The notes below the pieces were generated by a model. The model saw only the letters and a program-made list of their open reading frames with translations. It had not been told where the DNA came from and did not search any database. Shown here piece by piece: positions 10,218 to 23,537 of a DNA stretch of 64,000 nucleotides; positions within the stretch are counted from its first letter, which is position 1; each line of letters starts with the position of its first letter. A program made the translations under genes and the position numbers. Location: assembly GCA_036245805.1 (NCBI GenBank), contig BTRK01000006.1:38630901-38694900 (forward strand), written 5' to 3'. The DNA comes from Pristionchus mayeri. Lineage: Eukaryota > Nematoda > Chromadorea > Rhabditida > Neodiplogasteridae.

Positions 10218-12752
10218 GGAAGATAGCTGATATTACTGATTATTTAATAGGACAGAGGGGTTTCCGGTTTATTTCCTGCCCAACAAGTGTCTGGTGCATC
10301 CATTCCCAGACCCTTAGGACATGGCACCGGCTTGAGAGCGGAATCGGGCCAGTGGGTACAGATAAATGGGAATTATGGATATCGATTGAGATGAAATCGA
10401 TTTCTAATGAACAATCAAAGTGATTGAAAAATTTCGCTAATGAATTTCCTTCGATCATTTGAGAAGAGATTGGAAAAAATATGATAAGTAATGTTTTTAA
10501 TTGGAATCTTTCGACTTGCTCTTTTACGCGCAGATTTCATAATTTATTCAGTCGTCATTTTTGTGCAATCAATAAATCGAGTATCCATTATCATTGAAGA
10601 TTCATTCGTGAGTTTTTTCATTCGTTCATTCTTTTGTTCAATCACTTTGATTGTTCAATTTATTTCTTCATAATCGATATTGATAATTCCCGGTATTCTG
10701 TACCCACTGGGCTGGATTGGTCTTTCACTCCTGGTACACTTCCGATCTTAATCTGGTACCATTACCCCGCTCTGATATCTTTCTGGTACCAATAAACTAT
10801 AAGGCAAGAGGGATTTCGTTTGGTCGAGAGTATGTCGATTTTTAGACCGATTTGTAGACAGTGTCTGCATCTTCCACTTCTACACTCTAGTGCATACCAC
10901 CAGTGCTATATTCAAATCATGGTGCCAGAGTTGGATCGGACACTTATCACAATGGTCCCAGTAGGTACACAATGGGGTGAATTATAAATATCGATTGTGA
11001 AGTAGTGAATGAAAGCAAAATAGGCGTGTCTCCAAACTTCAGTATACAGTTATGAATTTCAAATGTCAGGTCATTCTAGACCAATACCTATGTGATGTCG
11101 ATGGCACTTCTCCTTTCATTGATGGCGCTCCCACTTCTTCCTTTCCATTCAATCTAATTGTTGTTCCCAGTGATTCTGGTCATCGTTTCCTTTACCACTC
11201 TATCATATCTCTTCATCAGTTAAACTGGACAAAATTGAAGTAGATTTCCAGCCTGATATTCAACAAATTCCATCCCACGGTATTCTTACATTATCCTTCC
11301 TTAGCTTCTCACGTTTCTTACTCTTAAGATAGGCACTTCCCCGTTCTTGTTCCCAAATTCGATTTCTTACCTTCCCTCAAATACTACGAACCACTACCTA
11401 ATTTCCCAACTTCATTTTCACGAATTTTGCAGTCACACAACATTTTTAGTTCAAATCGGTTCGGGACTTCATGCAACAAAGATTGATCTTGTACCTCCAC
11501 TTTATTCGTACCGCATTCATCTACGCAGAAATAGGGAAGAAAACCATGAGTGAGTGGGCAAACTGGAAGACGATCTCTTGATCATTCGCAGGGGATATTC
11601 ATAGGGCAGGGCAATCAACACAACATGTGCGACCCCAAGTCAATGGAGCAATGAGTAAGGGTGCGAGGAGGACTACTGAGCACCGTGGATGGTGTTGCAG
11701 AGGGTGAAGGGGGGAACTAGGTACTGGGTGTACAATGCGATTGCGAATGACACAAACGCTCGAGGTAACCGTCTATCGAAAGAGGGAAGAAGGTGAATGA
11801 TAACGTCACAAGAATGGGTTGAGCAAAACCCTTATTGATTTCAGTCAGTTCAACTCCTATCCTACGATGCCGATAGACGATCACACAAATTCGTCGTTTC
11901 GAAAATTGAGAGAGAGAATAGAAATATTCAATTCAACTCGTATCCTAGCGCATCCAGTACAAGTTCAGACTCTTGCGTAAGTTATTTTGATGTGGGAGAT
12001 AGAAAGAATCGGAAAAGGGTCGGGTGGTTGAAAGAGTGCTTAGTTGCTTCAATTTAGACGGGATTTTGATCGGCCATGGGACTACAAACTACAAATGGGG
12101 GAAGAAGGCGGCGGTGATCTCACGGGATGAACGGCGAACGATGAGAGTCTATCGTGCGGCTATTCACTTGGACTAAAGCAGTGCAAGTCATCGGATATTT
12201 CATGAGAATATGGGAAGGAATCAAACAATCGTATGTACAATCGTCCCTGCAGCGAACCGAGAAACGAGAAAACCAGGAGAAACTAGCTAGACACGGGGTA
12301 AATGAGGGAGAGTGATCTACCGGTTCAGCGATAGACGAAAAAAATGGTCAACAACGATAGTACAATCAGAGAGATCGAACTTGAGAAGATGCAGAGCATC
12401 TCCTCTATCGAATCTCGACTGCATACCGAACAATTGATAAGAATAAGTGATTGCAACAGGGGTAAACCGAAGGACTACCAAAAATATTCGAACAATATTG
12501 CTCTACTTTGCAGGAACGGGGTCCAAAACTACTCGGCGATGATTAGGAATGGACGAGAGTTGCGGGGCAGAACAATTGGGGCTATAGGGCGACTTCCTTC
12601 GATGGAACAGAGGAGTCAGCCTGGAGGTTGAGTTGGGATCTACCTAGCTACTTCACGTGCCTTCGATCTCTGAGAAGCGTAAAGTGAAGTGGAAAAAGTG
12701 ATCCTCACTCGGGGTTTGGGGGCTATGCAGTACGAGGAGGGGTCGGGGTTGC
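10218..12752. other. Intergenic region between ETS and SLC6 genes, with inverted repeat
   Basis: About 2.5 kb without a gene I can support. Open frames of 60-95 codons (for example 12344-12631 and 11052-11243) have no domain, splice context or protein-like periodicity. The left end should contain the ETS gene promoter and the right end the 3' untranslated region of the SLC6 gene. An inverted repeat lies at 10349-10710 (separate entry). Weak direct repeats such as CAACTCSTATCCTA occur near 11850 and 11935. Confidence 0.5.
10349..10710. repeat. Inverted repeat, arms 10349-10426 and 10639-10710
   Basis: The left arm begins CCAGTGGGTACAGA and ends CAATCAAAGTGATTG. The right arm is its imperfect reverse complement, from CAATCACTTTGATTG to TCTGTACCCACTGG, with matching ATCGATAT and GGGAATTAT blocks. 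A further degenerate copy of the GGTACA-ATTATAAATATCGAT block is near 10953-11000. It is probably an old foldback or MITE. Ends and target duplication were not resolved. Confidence 0.6.
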
Positions 12753-15700
12753 CTAGGCGGAGTGGCTGGACTGGGTTGTTCGTTCGGGTCCATTCGCAGT
12801 CTCAGTCATCATCACAGACACTGAGGACTCGGTCATCCGATTGAAGGACTGCTCCGACTTGAGCATGTACGTCGTCGATTGAGTCGTGTTTAGTCGCTTA
12901 GATGCCTGCAATTTTTCATGTTTAGCTTTTGTCCAAAATTTCTGGCTATATTTCGTTTCTATAACACGTCTCATTCTGGTCAAATTCAAAGAGAATACAT
13001 GGTTAGACACCGTTTTGACACCTGCCCTGACTAACACCTCATTGTGTCTCTTTTCCAATCTTTCACATCTAATTCTGTTTACGTTCAACGACTCTATGAC
13101 GAAGTACTATAATCTTCTGTTTACACTGTCTTTCAATCTGGCGATGCTATTTCAAGCTTCCCCCCTAATAATTTGCACCCTCGTTGGATTCATTGAGACT
13201 CCACGTGTTATTTTTATCTTCTTCCCTTCCACCCCCTCCCTTTCTCTCTACTCACCGCAGGGATGTTCGGCTCCGCAGCTATGATCTTGAACTTGCGGAT
13301 GAAGAAGACGATGATGAGGGGAGAGATGGCGAGGATCACCATGAACAGGGCGATCCAGAGGGCCCACGGAGGGTACTCAGTCTCTTTCAACTTGGCCTGA
13401 AAACACTCGACTTATTGCGAAGACTACAAAAGAGTTCCGACGCCAATCCAATTCAGAGCCTATTTTCCACAATATGCTCGGATTCGAAGAATTCTGAGAA
13501 CCTCAAACAACCACCGAAATTCCTCCAACTCTCAACAAAAGATCGCCGTCAGAGAAAAACTCTCATGTCAACCCAGCTGAGACCCCATCATCATGTCAAT
13601 GTCTAACCGTTTCCTTGTCGTAGGTGAAGTAAGTGGGGAGTTTCTTGAAGCAGGAGATAACACTCGTAACGAAGAGGAAGAACATGATGAGCGGAGAGAT
13701 GAAACGCCACGTGAAGATCCAGTACTGAGAGATCTTCTCGCCCGACATGAACTCGATGTCACGCACGAATCTGAAGATGGAGATAGGTTAGAGGAAAAGT
13801 TTCAAGGTGACATTCAGTAATTCTCGTGCCTCAGCTATTGTTTTCTTCCTGGAAAAGAAGAACTCCCCACCTTTCGTATCCATACACGTATATCACAGCG
13901 ATGACTTCCATGAACGCCACGCACATCAGACCGTACGAGCCGGCAAAGTGGTCAAACAACGACACCCAGTACTGCAAAACGAGTTTGATTATCGATTTTA
14001 TCTCGTGTGACCTACCTGTCCCGCGTTCGTGGCAAATATCAATCCTATCAAGCAGGCGGATCCGCAGAGGATGGCAGTGAGCACGGGTTTTTTCAGTTGG
14101 ATTAGGTGGGAGTCGTTGAGGGAGGTGATGACTCCCTCGAGAGTTCCGAACATCGAACCGAGACCGAGAGAGATGAGCATAAGGAAGAAGAGGAACGACC
14201 TGCAAGTGATGGATTGAAATGTCTCAATGGCTGGAATGTGAAAATCTATCAATGAATGAATGTCGGGTATATTTTTGGCAGTGGTTGGCTGATGCAGTGA
14301 AGGATTAATTTCTAAACTTGTCTCAACATTTTCGCATCTTACGCCCCAATAGAAAACTTGTTAACAACCAATCCCATTCCTTTCCCTTCAGCGCATTTCC
14401 GAACACACTTCAGTTCCCCTCTCCCCCACGTGCTCTCATTGTCCTCCCTCGTCTGTTGTTTTCTCAGCCCTGCTGCTGTCTTTCTTCCGCACTCCGGAAG
14501 TGACCGCACAATGATGTCATCGCCGCGCGCGTGACCTACCAGATGGGCGGGAAGGGGAACTTGATGATGGCCTCCGTGAAGACGACGAACGCCAGTCCAG
14601 TGCCCTCGGCTGCCTGTAATCATTTAGGGATTGATCTTTGATCTTTGATCTCTGACCTTCAAAAATGGGAAGTTTGGGTCACCTCAGTGATGATCTTGTG
14701 GTAGTCGCACATGGCGGATACGTTCTGCATCTTCTCGTACTTGCCTACGAAGGCGCTGGCCATGAGATCCTTCCAGTCGTCGTCGGAAAATCTTCCGCGG
14801 ACGTCGTCGTAGGTGGGGAAGAGTTCGGGATAGACCTCCGTCATCTTCATCATGTCACTGCAATGATTGCCTTGTATACTTTGATAAGATGTGGGCAGTT
14901 ATTTACTACCAGCGAATGGAATAGTCGTAATTGCATTTCTGCCTCACTTTCTGCACCCTTTCAGCAACTACTAGAGCGACAACAACCCCCCTGCTTCAAC
15001 CTTTCTCTAGTCACGTAGGCTTCTCAGGCTCATATCCTCGTTTTGCATCGCTTATAACACATGGTTCATTGCTTTTGCTATATCTTGAGTGTCAAATCAG
15101 CTTCTCTACTTCCCTTCTTTCTTGACTCATCTCTGATGGCGCACTGACCCCTTGATGCAGGAGTGCATGTTGTTGTGGGCCATGTAGCCGAGGACGCAGA
15201 AGACGACGACTGCAGTGTAGAAGGATGTCGCCAGATTGATGAACGCCAGAATCTTCACGTCCCTCACGCAGTTGTTCCGCAGCGGATTGTACGAGCCGAA
15301 CGCGATCAAACCTGCAATTGCTTTCTTGAGCTCCTGATTTTCAACCTCTTCCATACCCTCCAGATTTTCAAAATGTTCACTGTTTTCCAATCAGAATATA
15401 GTATTTTTGAGTAATTCGCTCACCACCGAATCCGAGTCCCATCGAGTAGAAAATCTGAGTGGCAGCGTCCAACCAGACATTGGGATCATACAGCATCTTG
15501 AGCTGAAATGGCTCCCTTCAATCCCCCTCCTCTCCTTTCTTTCCTTCTCCTTCCCTCCCTTCGAACGAATGAGTTCCTCCTCACTCCTTGTAAGCACCTT
15601 CAGACGGGGGGCTACGTCATTCATATGTCCCTCCTTCCCCCCCCCTCCACTTTCTCCTCCCCTCTTCGCTCATTATAATCCTCACTCGCGTGAGCGCCAC

Positions 15701-18629
15701 CGACAAAAAGATGAATGATGAGTGGATTTTCGTGCTATCAGGAGGCTACGGGGGTGGACAACAAAAAGGCGCCCGAGCCAACTGTAGAAGATCTAGATGC
15801 GCAAGTGTCATGTACTGCCAGCCTTTCGAACAACTTCATCTCTCCCTCTCTCTCGCCTCTCCTCCACCCTCTCCCCTCCCTCTTCCCTGCCTGTCCTGCC
15901 TCTGCCCAATCCCTTCTCTTTCAGAGTCTTCATCGCTCTCATCTCGTCACTTGTTACACAGTGGAAGCAAGCACGAGGTTTCCACCTTCGAATCAGGCAA
16001 AGAGCGAGCGAGAAGAGAGAAAAGAAGTAGCAGAACGCATATCAATCCCGATTTTCCGCCTCATTTCTACGTGAAAAAAGGAAGCGAACTAATTGCAGAC
16101 GCTTCCGATTGGGATCGCTCAGTGATGTCAACCCTTGCAGAAGTCGGGATAAATCGGGACTCCTCCTTCTTCTCTCTCGAAATTTCGTCGTCGACCCCTT
16201 CGTCCTACGTGAATTTGCAAGGAGAACTCACGTCAGGATGGAACATGTAGGAGAATCCCTCCATCGCCCCGTCCAGAGACACAGAACGAAGGAAGAAGAT
16301 GGTAGTGACCAAGTACGGGAATGTGGCTGTCGCGTACATCACCTGGATTAGATAATTAGGCGCATTTAATACATTCATTTAATGCCATAAGAGATAATAC
16401 AGAACCCTATTTATAGAACAATATTTACAGGATAGAAAATAATACCTTTCCGGAGGACTTGATGCCCTTCATGACGCATAGGTAGATCAGCACCCATGCG
16501 ACTATCAACGACAGAAGGAGATGGATGTTAAAGCCCTCCACCTCGCCGATCGACCTAGATTTACGGGATAGCAGGAACAAATACAAATGGCAAAATGGCC
16601 TCGTAGACCGGCCTAACTTCAATACGGCAATTTCAAAAGCAATACAAAAGTATTTTTCAATGTCGCTTGCCTACCCCGAGGTCTGGAGCGCGTTTCTGTT
16701 CCAGAAGTACGACGTCGGCGACGATGACTTCGCGCACTCGACGACGTCCGTTCCGTTGATCTGCGGACAGCTCTGCAAAGGGGATAAGTGCTATTTTTGT
16801 CCGCGTTTTCTGGTGAGGAAGGTGACGCACTAACGCGATTTCTCCTGGTTTTCTGCTCAAGTTCAAGGAACAAATATCCTATGAGTCGGCAGAGAGAACT
16901 CAGGAAAGAAAGTTTGCAAAGTCAGAAGATGTCTTAGGATTTACAATGTATCTTCAAGTACAATAGTGATGACATTACTCACAGCCCAGGGCAGATCGAA
17001 GGTGAAAGATCGGAAGAAGTAGTAGAGACACCACGTGATGATAACGTTGTAGTAAAGCGCTACTAGATAGGACACCACAGCCTCCGAAACTCCAATACCT
17101 GACAGATCAACGATCAACATGAACGAGTAGATCTCAACTACCTCCAAGATTAGGGTGGATCGCGTTCCAAACTCCGACGGGCCCTGTCCGCAACCGTTGG
17201 CCAATTCCGAGTTCGATGAGGAAAAGCGGCAATCCGCCCAAAACCATCATTATCGAGTACGGGATGAGGAAAGCACCTGAGAGAGGGAGAGTGAGCAGGT
17301 GGTAATGAATTCGACTGAGATCAAAGATCAAAGATCGCTCACCTCCGCCGTTCTTCTGACACAGGTAGGGGAAGCGCCAGACGTTGCCCAGTCCGACGGC
17401 GTACGAGACAACGCCCATGTAGAACTGCGTCTTGTTGTCCCACTGTTCTCGATGCTCGTCGTCCATTTCGAACTGGTGAGCGACACTCTGACTCCGATCC
17501 TGATGAGATCAAAGATCAATCTGATTCCACGGATAGGTCCCCGAGACAGATTCCCTATGATTCGCTGGGCATATGCATTCATTCGCTTCCCGTAGTTTGC
17601 ATGTTTCAAATGAGTTTCGGGCTGTCCTCATTTCGCCAGTTTTTGCGTCGCTCTCGCCTACACATATTTGGAGAGTATATTACACGCGAGAGCAAGACTG
17701 GACATCATTCCCTAAATCATTCAGTGACTGAGAGCCGGAATCCATTTGTCGTCCCGTGAACGAGAACACGGGCGTGTGCGCACAAAAAAACTAATATTCT
17801 TCTGATGGCAGAGAGGCGAATATATGCTTGCTGTCTCGTTCCCACAATAGCTGGCCACCTTCTCCCTCCTTGTTTTGAGCGTGTATCTGGGAACTCTCTG
17901 CCCATCTAGTCGTCGAGTGTACCCCCCTACCCCTTCTCCTGCTTCCAAACCCACGAGACTCCTCTCATGTCCCACTAAGTAAAGAGACTGGAAGGAAGTA
18001 GCATTCTTTCTTCTCTTCCATCCGAGGAGAAACGAGTCATTGCCAGAGTGAGATGTCACTCGAAGATCCAACCAAGCAGAGTTAACGGCGTCATATTTCA
18101 TTTAATTCCGTTCAGGAATCCTCTGCGTTGTTATCGCCCCCTGGATTCAAACTCCCTCTATCCATCCGTTTTCTTGCTTCCCGCTATTAAAGGGGGCAAT
18201 TTAGGGAGTCTCGAGACGGGCTCTCAACACAGTAGTCTGTCAGTGCACTAGAGCATCGTCCACATCCACATCCGTCTTTTGGTATTTGTCGCCATTCGCG
18301 GAACAGGCTGGGAAAATGCTCCGGAAATTACACCGCCACTCACATCGTCATACTGAATTCCTTCGATGTTTACGCGGTCATCGTTGAACGTCACGCGCGA
18401 TTGTCGCACCTCAATGAGTCAGGCGTTTTCCCAGAATGGAAAGATCAAAGATCACCTCTTCATCGCTGCCTGTCTCGAAGGTGGCGAAGCGATTGCTGGT
18501 GCCATTCGAGGTTCCATTCGATCGCCCGGGCACGGAGAGACTCGACTTCTGTTCTGCCGGCGGATCGGGCATGCTGAAGGTGTCGTATGAGGGAGGAGGG
18601 ACGTCGCCCCCACGAATGGGTTCAGCCAT
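12753..18629 (-). CDS. SLC6 (NTT4/B0AT-like) sodium-dependent neutral amino acid transporter
   Basis: Sixteen exons join in phase: 18629-18456, 17472-17343, 17276-17142, 17098-16983, 16772-16675, 16554-16446, 16342-16232, 15502-15424, 15311-15149, 14857-14683, 14613-14540, 14199-14016, 13971-13871, 13770-13608, 13396-13256, 12905-12753 (about 701 residues, full length for the family). TM1 reads [20 protein letters not shown]. The Gly in place of the monoamine-transporter Asp points to an amino acid substrate. [13 protein letters not shown] and [15 protein letters not shown] (TM6 and loop) are also family hallmarks, as is [12 protein letters not shown] (TM7-8). Extracellular loop 4 is long, as in the SLC6A15-A20 branch. 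Twelve membrane segments are visible. The C-tail is Ser/Thr-rich. Expected role: Na+-coupled uptake at the plasma membrane, often in neurons or gut. The ATG at 18629 is chosen; an in-frame ATG at 18707 is also possible. Confidence 0.93.
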
Positions 18630-21600
18630 CGACGACGACGACGTGCACGATGAATATAGACGACGTGAGGGGGACTTTCGAGGAGAGGGAAGGAGGGGCG
18701 GAGTCACCCATAGATAGAGTGAGGAGAGAAGTGAATGGGGAGATAGAGAAGGGGGGAAGGAGGGAAGTGGGTGATGATGGATATCAACTTTCTCGACTCA
18801 TCCAATAGGGCGAAATGCGCATGAAATTGGCGTAAGGAAGAGAATAAATTAGGCGCGCATGTACTCATTTTTTCGAAATAAATTCTAGAAAGGAATGAGT
18901 GATTCGCAAGAGATCAAGTGCGATGTTAAACAAAAGATGTCGAGTTCGAGACTGCCGAATGGGCAGAGAGAGAGAGAGGGAGTGAGAGAGGGGGGAGGGA
19001 GAGGGGGAAAGAGGATCAGGTAGAGGGACGACAGGTGTCAGCATTCCTTGTCTCTTCTCACAGCTAAAGGAAGACGAAACTGAGTATCAAATCACAAATT
19101 CGAGAAGAAGTCATTCGATGGCCTTTGAGCCCATAAGCGATCAGTAAACAGGAAAGAGCAGCAAGCAAATGTTGTGTCGGGCACTGGTGCGTGACGAATT
19201 CTGAATCTCGTGATGCCTAATTTTGTTGAGCCTACTTACTAGTCTAGACTTATCCGCGAACATCATTCGCATTTGCAATATTAACGAGTCTGAAGGTGGA
19301 GGAGAGGAGTTGAGAGGGTGGAGGAGAGGGAGAGGAGAGAAGCTGGGAGAAGAATGAGTGAATGAGAGGGCTAAAGCTAGCGGCTGTCGACTCGATCCGT
19401 GAAGGATTCGACTACAATCTGGAGATCGACAGCGAGATATGCCTTCAGCCTCAACAACTATGGAGCGATGTTGTTCATACTCTAATTTGTTAGATATTAT
19501 TACTTAGAAGGAAGTCAGTCAATAGTTGATAGGAATCATCTGATCACGACTGGATGTTATGGATGGATCTGCCTCCGGAATGCTGACTGGTGAGGAGTCG
19601 CTCGTGAAGCACGTGGAGGTCTTGGAAGGCGTGTCGGGAGTGTAGGCGGGGAGCCGAGGTCTTCTCTTTTCCTTCACCATGAATCGTTCAGCCTCTTGTT
19701 ATCTTGGTCCCACGGTGAGCAAATATATCCCATATGAACCTGCCCAGATAATTTCCAGTCGGAAATGGGATCTTCTCGACTAATAAATCAATTATGTGAG
19801 TGTGCATGAATATAGATGTAATATTATCGCGGTGTGATAATATCTCTCAAGTCTGCGCCGGAAACGCTTCATTATACGAGAACCACATCAATGCCAATCG
19901 GTGCGTCTAGAGTTCGAGAAACTCGATACCACGGTCTCTTCATTTCCCACACTCAATCGACTGGTCAAGAGAGCGCATGAAATGAAGAGAGGACGGCGCG
20001 AGTGCCAAACTCTTGAGGCATCTCCTTTGATGCCTGTGTCCATTGGCGATGGCCTTAGGCTAGAATAACATGGCGCAAATTGTTGATCGTTCCGCTGAAA
20101 TATTCATACAGAATGCGATCATACAGATACGAATGAGGGGGTGGATGATTCGGGGGCGCAATCAAATGGAGAGAGGGAGGAAGGGGGAGGGAAGGATAGA
20201 AAATGGGAAGCTCGATGTTCTACGTGGCACAGCTTCGTGTTGCGCTTTTTCTAATGGAGATGCACTTGATTGCGAGGGAGGGGAAGATCGACGAGCGATT
20301 GCAGAAGGCGTCAACGATGGACGAAGTCGAATACCTACACCTACTCGCGGCTGTCAAGTGATATCGCAGACGACGTCATCGACGATGGAGATAAGAGAGA
20401 GACTGACGACGGACAGCATGAGAACGACAAACACGAGTCAAGTGTCAGCCCCCTCCTCCTTCGATTATGAAAGCATCCAATTGTTTTGAGGAGACAGAAT
20501 GATGAAAAGCAGAGAGAAAGAGAGAGAGAGAGGTCTCGTGAGAAATCCGTGATGATTCAGAGTGACGTGATAAAGTCCAGAAGACATAAATTTGATGTTT
20601 TCTAGTCAGCCAACATTTTCTACTGAGATGAAGAAGAAAGCGTGCTCAGTCTAGCATGCTTCATCCGAGAATAGGGGCCGGAAGGAATTGCTCGAAGAAC
20701 GTAAGAACTCAAGGAGACATTCCGGAGCCATAGATTAGATTGTTCCAGGCCGAATTAGTGTAGTCATAAAGCGGGCAAAAGCCGGCGATACGAACAATGA
20801 AAGAGATGGATGGAGTCGTGAAGGGACAGAAGGCGCAGTGGAGAGTTAAAACAACCAGGGAGATTGAGAGAGGGGAAGAGGGTGGATGGGGGATGGCTGG
20901 ATCTATTGCGAGGGAGGATTCGGAAAGTGCAATGGCAGAGGGGAGAAAGGGGGAGGGGAAGGAAGAGGAGGAGGGACGTCATTAGGATGAAGGGGAGCAG
21001 TCAACCTCAGACTAATGGACGAACGGTAGACAAATGCAAGGAGACAGTGCGGGGGAAGATAACTGCTCAGTCTGATGCAAGAGGTGAGCCTAAAGTAGCG
21101 TACCGTGATACTGTAGTGCAGTATTACACCGTAGTGTACCGTAGAATAGCATTACACCGTACAGTTGCAATATCTACCGCAGTGCTGCTATCATGAACAG
21201 TCGAGGCGCTGTAATGAGAACTGCTAGGGCACTCGCGAACTATTTAACCATCCTTGTAATCTGGATTGCTAACAGACAGATTGCAGAGGGAGTGAACGGA
21301 GTAACGTCGGCCACGAGGATCAGTTATCATTAGCGATTAGAAGGGAACGATCTCGAGGACACGAGGGCGCTTTTTGATCCGAAATGAGGAGAGGGAGGAG
21401 CAAGAAGGAGCCGATTCGTGTAGTGAAAATAGTAAGCGGAAAGGGAGGAGAGATCGTCGATTAGCTCTTTTCCCGGGGACTCTCAATTGAATATTCCGTC
21501 TCGACGAGGAGGAGATGGAGCTGTGCGAGGGTGGGCTGGGAAATGCGATCTGCTCCCTGTGGAAGAAGAGCAAAAAACGAAGAGAAAGGCTTTGAATTGG

Positions 21601-23341
21601 ATGATGTGGAAGGAGGAGAAGAGGAGGAGAGTGATGAATAAAGGACTGCTCAGAGCGAGTCACAGGGCCAGAGATTCTAGAGCGGGAGAGGAGAAAGGGA
21701 AGAGAGGACTTGTCAAGACCCAAAGTGAGAGAAGAGGGGAAAGAGCACGCGCGCTTTTACACTGCAGTGCCGAAACGAGAAAAAGAGCGAGGAAAGGGCG
21801 ATGAAACGAGGGTAGAGAAGAAAGGTCCTGATATTGCCACTCGACTACCATTCTGGGACGACCTCTCCCTTGTTTTCCGCAGAACACTTCCCAGTCAGAT
21901 ATTACAGCAGATATTAATCGAGCGTTCCGATCACATGCTCTGAATTCCGACGATAAACAGGCTGGAGTGGCGAGAGGAAAATGAGTGGTATCAGGAGACT
22001 CTCTCTCTCGAAATAGAGAAGAAGCAGTGGCCAAAACAGGCGACGAGACCATATATTGCGTGTAGTGGCAAGAGAGAGAGAGAGAGAGGAGGCTGCGCGC
22101 GACTGGTCAAAATAGAAGCAGCAGCTAGAGGGAGGGGGGAGAGGAAGCGACTAAGATGACTGAGGTAGGCAGCGGAGAATTACCGTAATCAGGAGGGGCA
22201 GTACTGGCAAATCGGCAGGAAAAAAAACAGGATGGAGGGAGTGGTCGCTGCTCTGCTGACGTAGAAATGGGAAGGAAGGAGGGGAGACTCGGATTGTTTT
22301 AGCAACGTGAGAGCGACGTCAACGATGAGAAAGTATCTCTCTCTCAAGAGAGAAACTAAAGGAGCAGAGGAGAGCAGTGTGCACTTCGACCTTCGAGAAT
22401 CACGAATCGGGAGAAGGAAACAATCGGAAAACGGCAGTTCGCCCTTCCTTCCTGTGCTGATTCTATTCGAAAACTTGGCTGAATCGGGCTCATTTGCATA
22501 AGGAGAAGGAAGGAAGGAAGGACCCTCAGGAGAGATAAGACTGCGAATAGAGAGAGAGAGAGACGATGACAGCACCAATGGAGCTGCCAGCCTGCGAAAG
22601 AGAGACTGGAGAGGAGAGGAGAGTCAGTCTCCCAGGCAAAAAGAGTGTGTAACAGCGAGAGACCCTCGCACTCTCCCCATTCCACTCCCTATCTCGTTTC
22701 CCCCACTATCGTCGTCTGCTCCCTCTCCCTCCTCCCGCCCTCTCTTCCCCCTCCGCCCACCCCTCCCCGTCTCTCCCAGTTATTTATCCTCTCCACGATA
22801 CGCTCACTTCTTTGTATCGATTCTTGCGAAATCGCTAGTCTCCAGCAGGGCTTCTCTTCTCGCGAGTCCTCTGACCGCCCTCTCCCTTCCCCTCATCTCT
22901 CCTCCCCTCTCACTTCTCTGCCCTCCCTCTACTCCCTTCTTCCCTCTCTCGTCTCTCTCCTTTCCCCAAGGCTTCTCTCCTCAGCTCTCTTCAATGAGCT
23001 TCTCTCTATCAACTCCACTGGTCGCCCTTCTTCTCCCTCTCCTCCACAGATTCTCAGCCCTTTCTCTCTACTTCTCACCTTACCATCCTGAAAAATTCGC
23101 AAAAAGTAGCGAGGATGTGAATAGAGAGAAACCAAACAGACGAGAGAAGAGAAGGGATGAGGGGATATTAGAGACACGTGTACTCTATAATGATAGGCAA
23201 GAAAAGGACCCATTAAAGAAGATGGGATTGATCCTGTCGAAGAAGTGGAGCAAGGCCTACAGTGTGCACACATCCGTTTCACTGCTGCAATGCGTACCCA
23301 ATTACATCTCCATTCGACTCCATCTGCCGCACCCCAAAGGG

Positions 23342-23372
<31 letters not shown>

Positions 23373-23537
23373 GGTCTCGCTTGCCAGTTGGTTGCCATGG
23401 AACGAGCGCGCGCCTAGTCTCCGCTACTGCGGGAAGGGAGCGGGAGATACTCTGTCCCTCGATCTCTGTCCCTTCCCCCTTTGTTCCTCACGACCACTCC
23501 TTGCAGGCACATCGACGATGAATGAGTGAAGACGGCG
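18630..23537. other. 4.9-kb divergent intergenic region, purine/pyrimidine asymmetric
   Basis: The region lies between the 5' ends of the SLC6 gene (minus) and the FBF1-like gene (plus), so promoters of both should be here. No exon is convincing. From about 18.7 to 22.6 kb the plus strand is rich in GA tracts (GAGAGA runs near 18969, 20517, 22071, 22549). From about 22.64 to 23.05 kb it becomes CT-rich. A (CT)n tract of about 30 nt lies at 23345-23375. A cluster of CCGTA and GTACCGT motifs lies near 21097-21180. Confidence 0.6.
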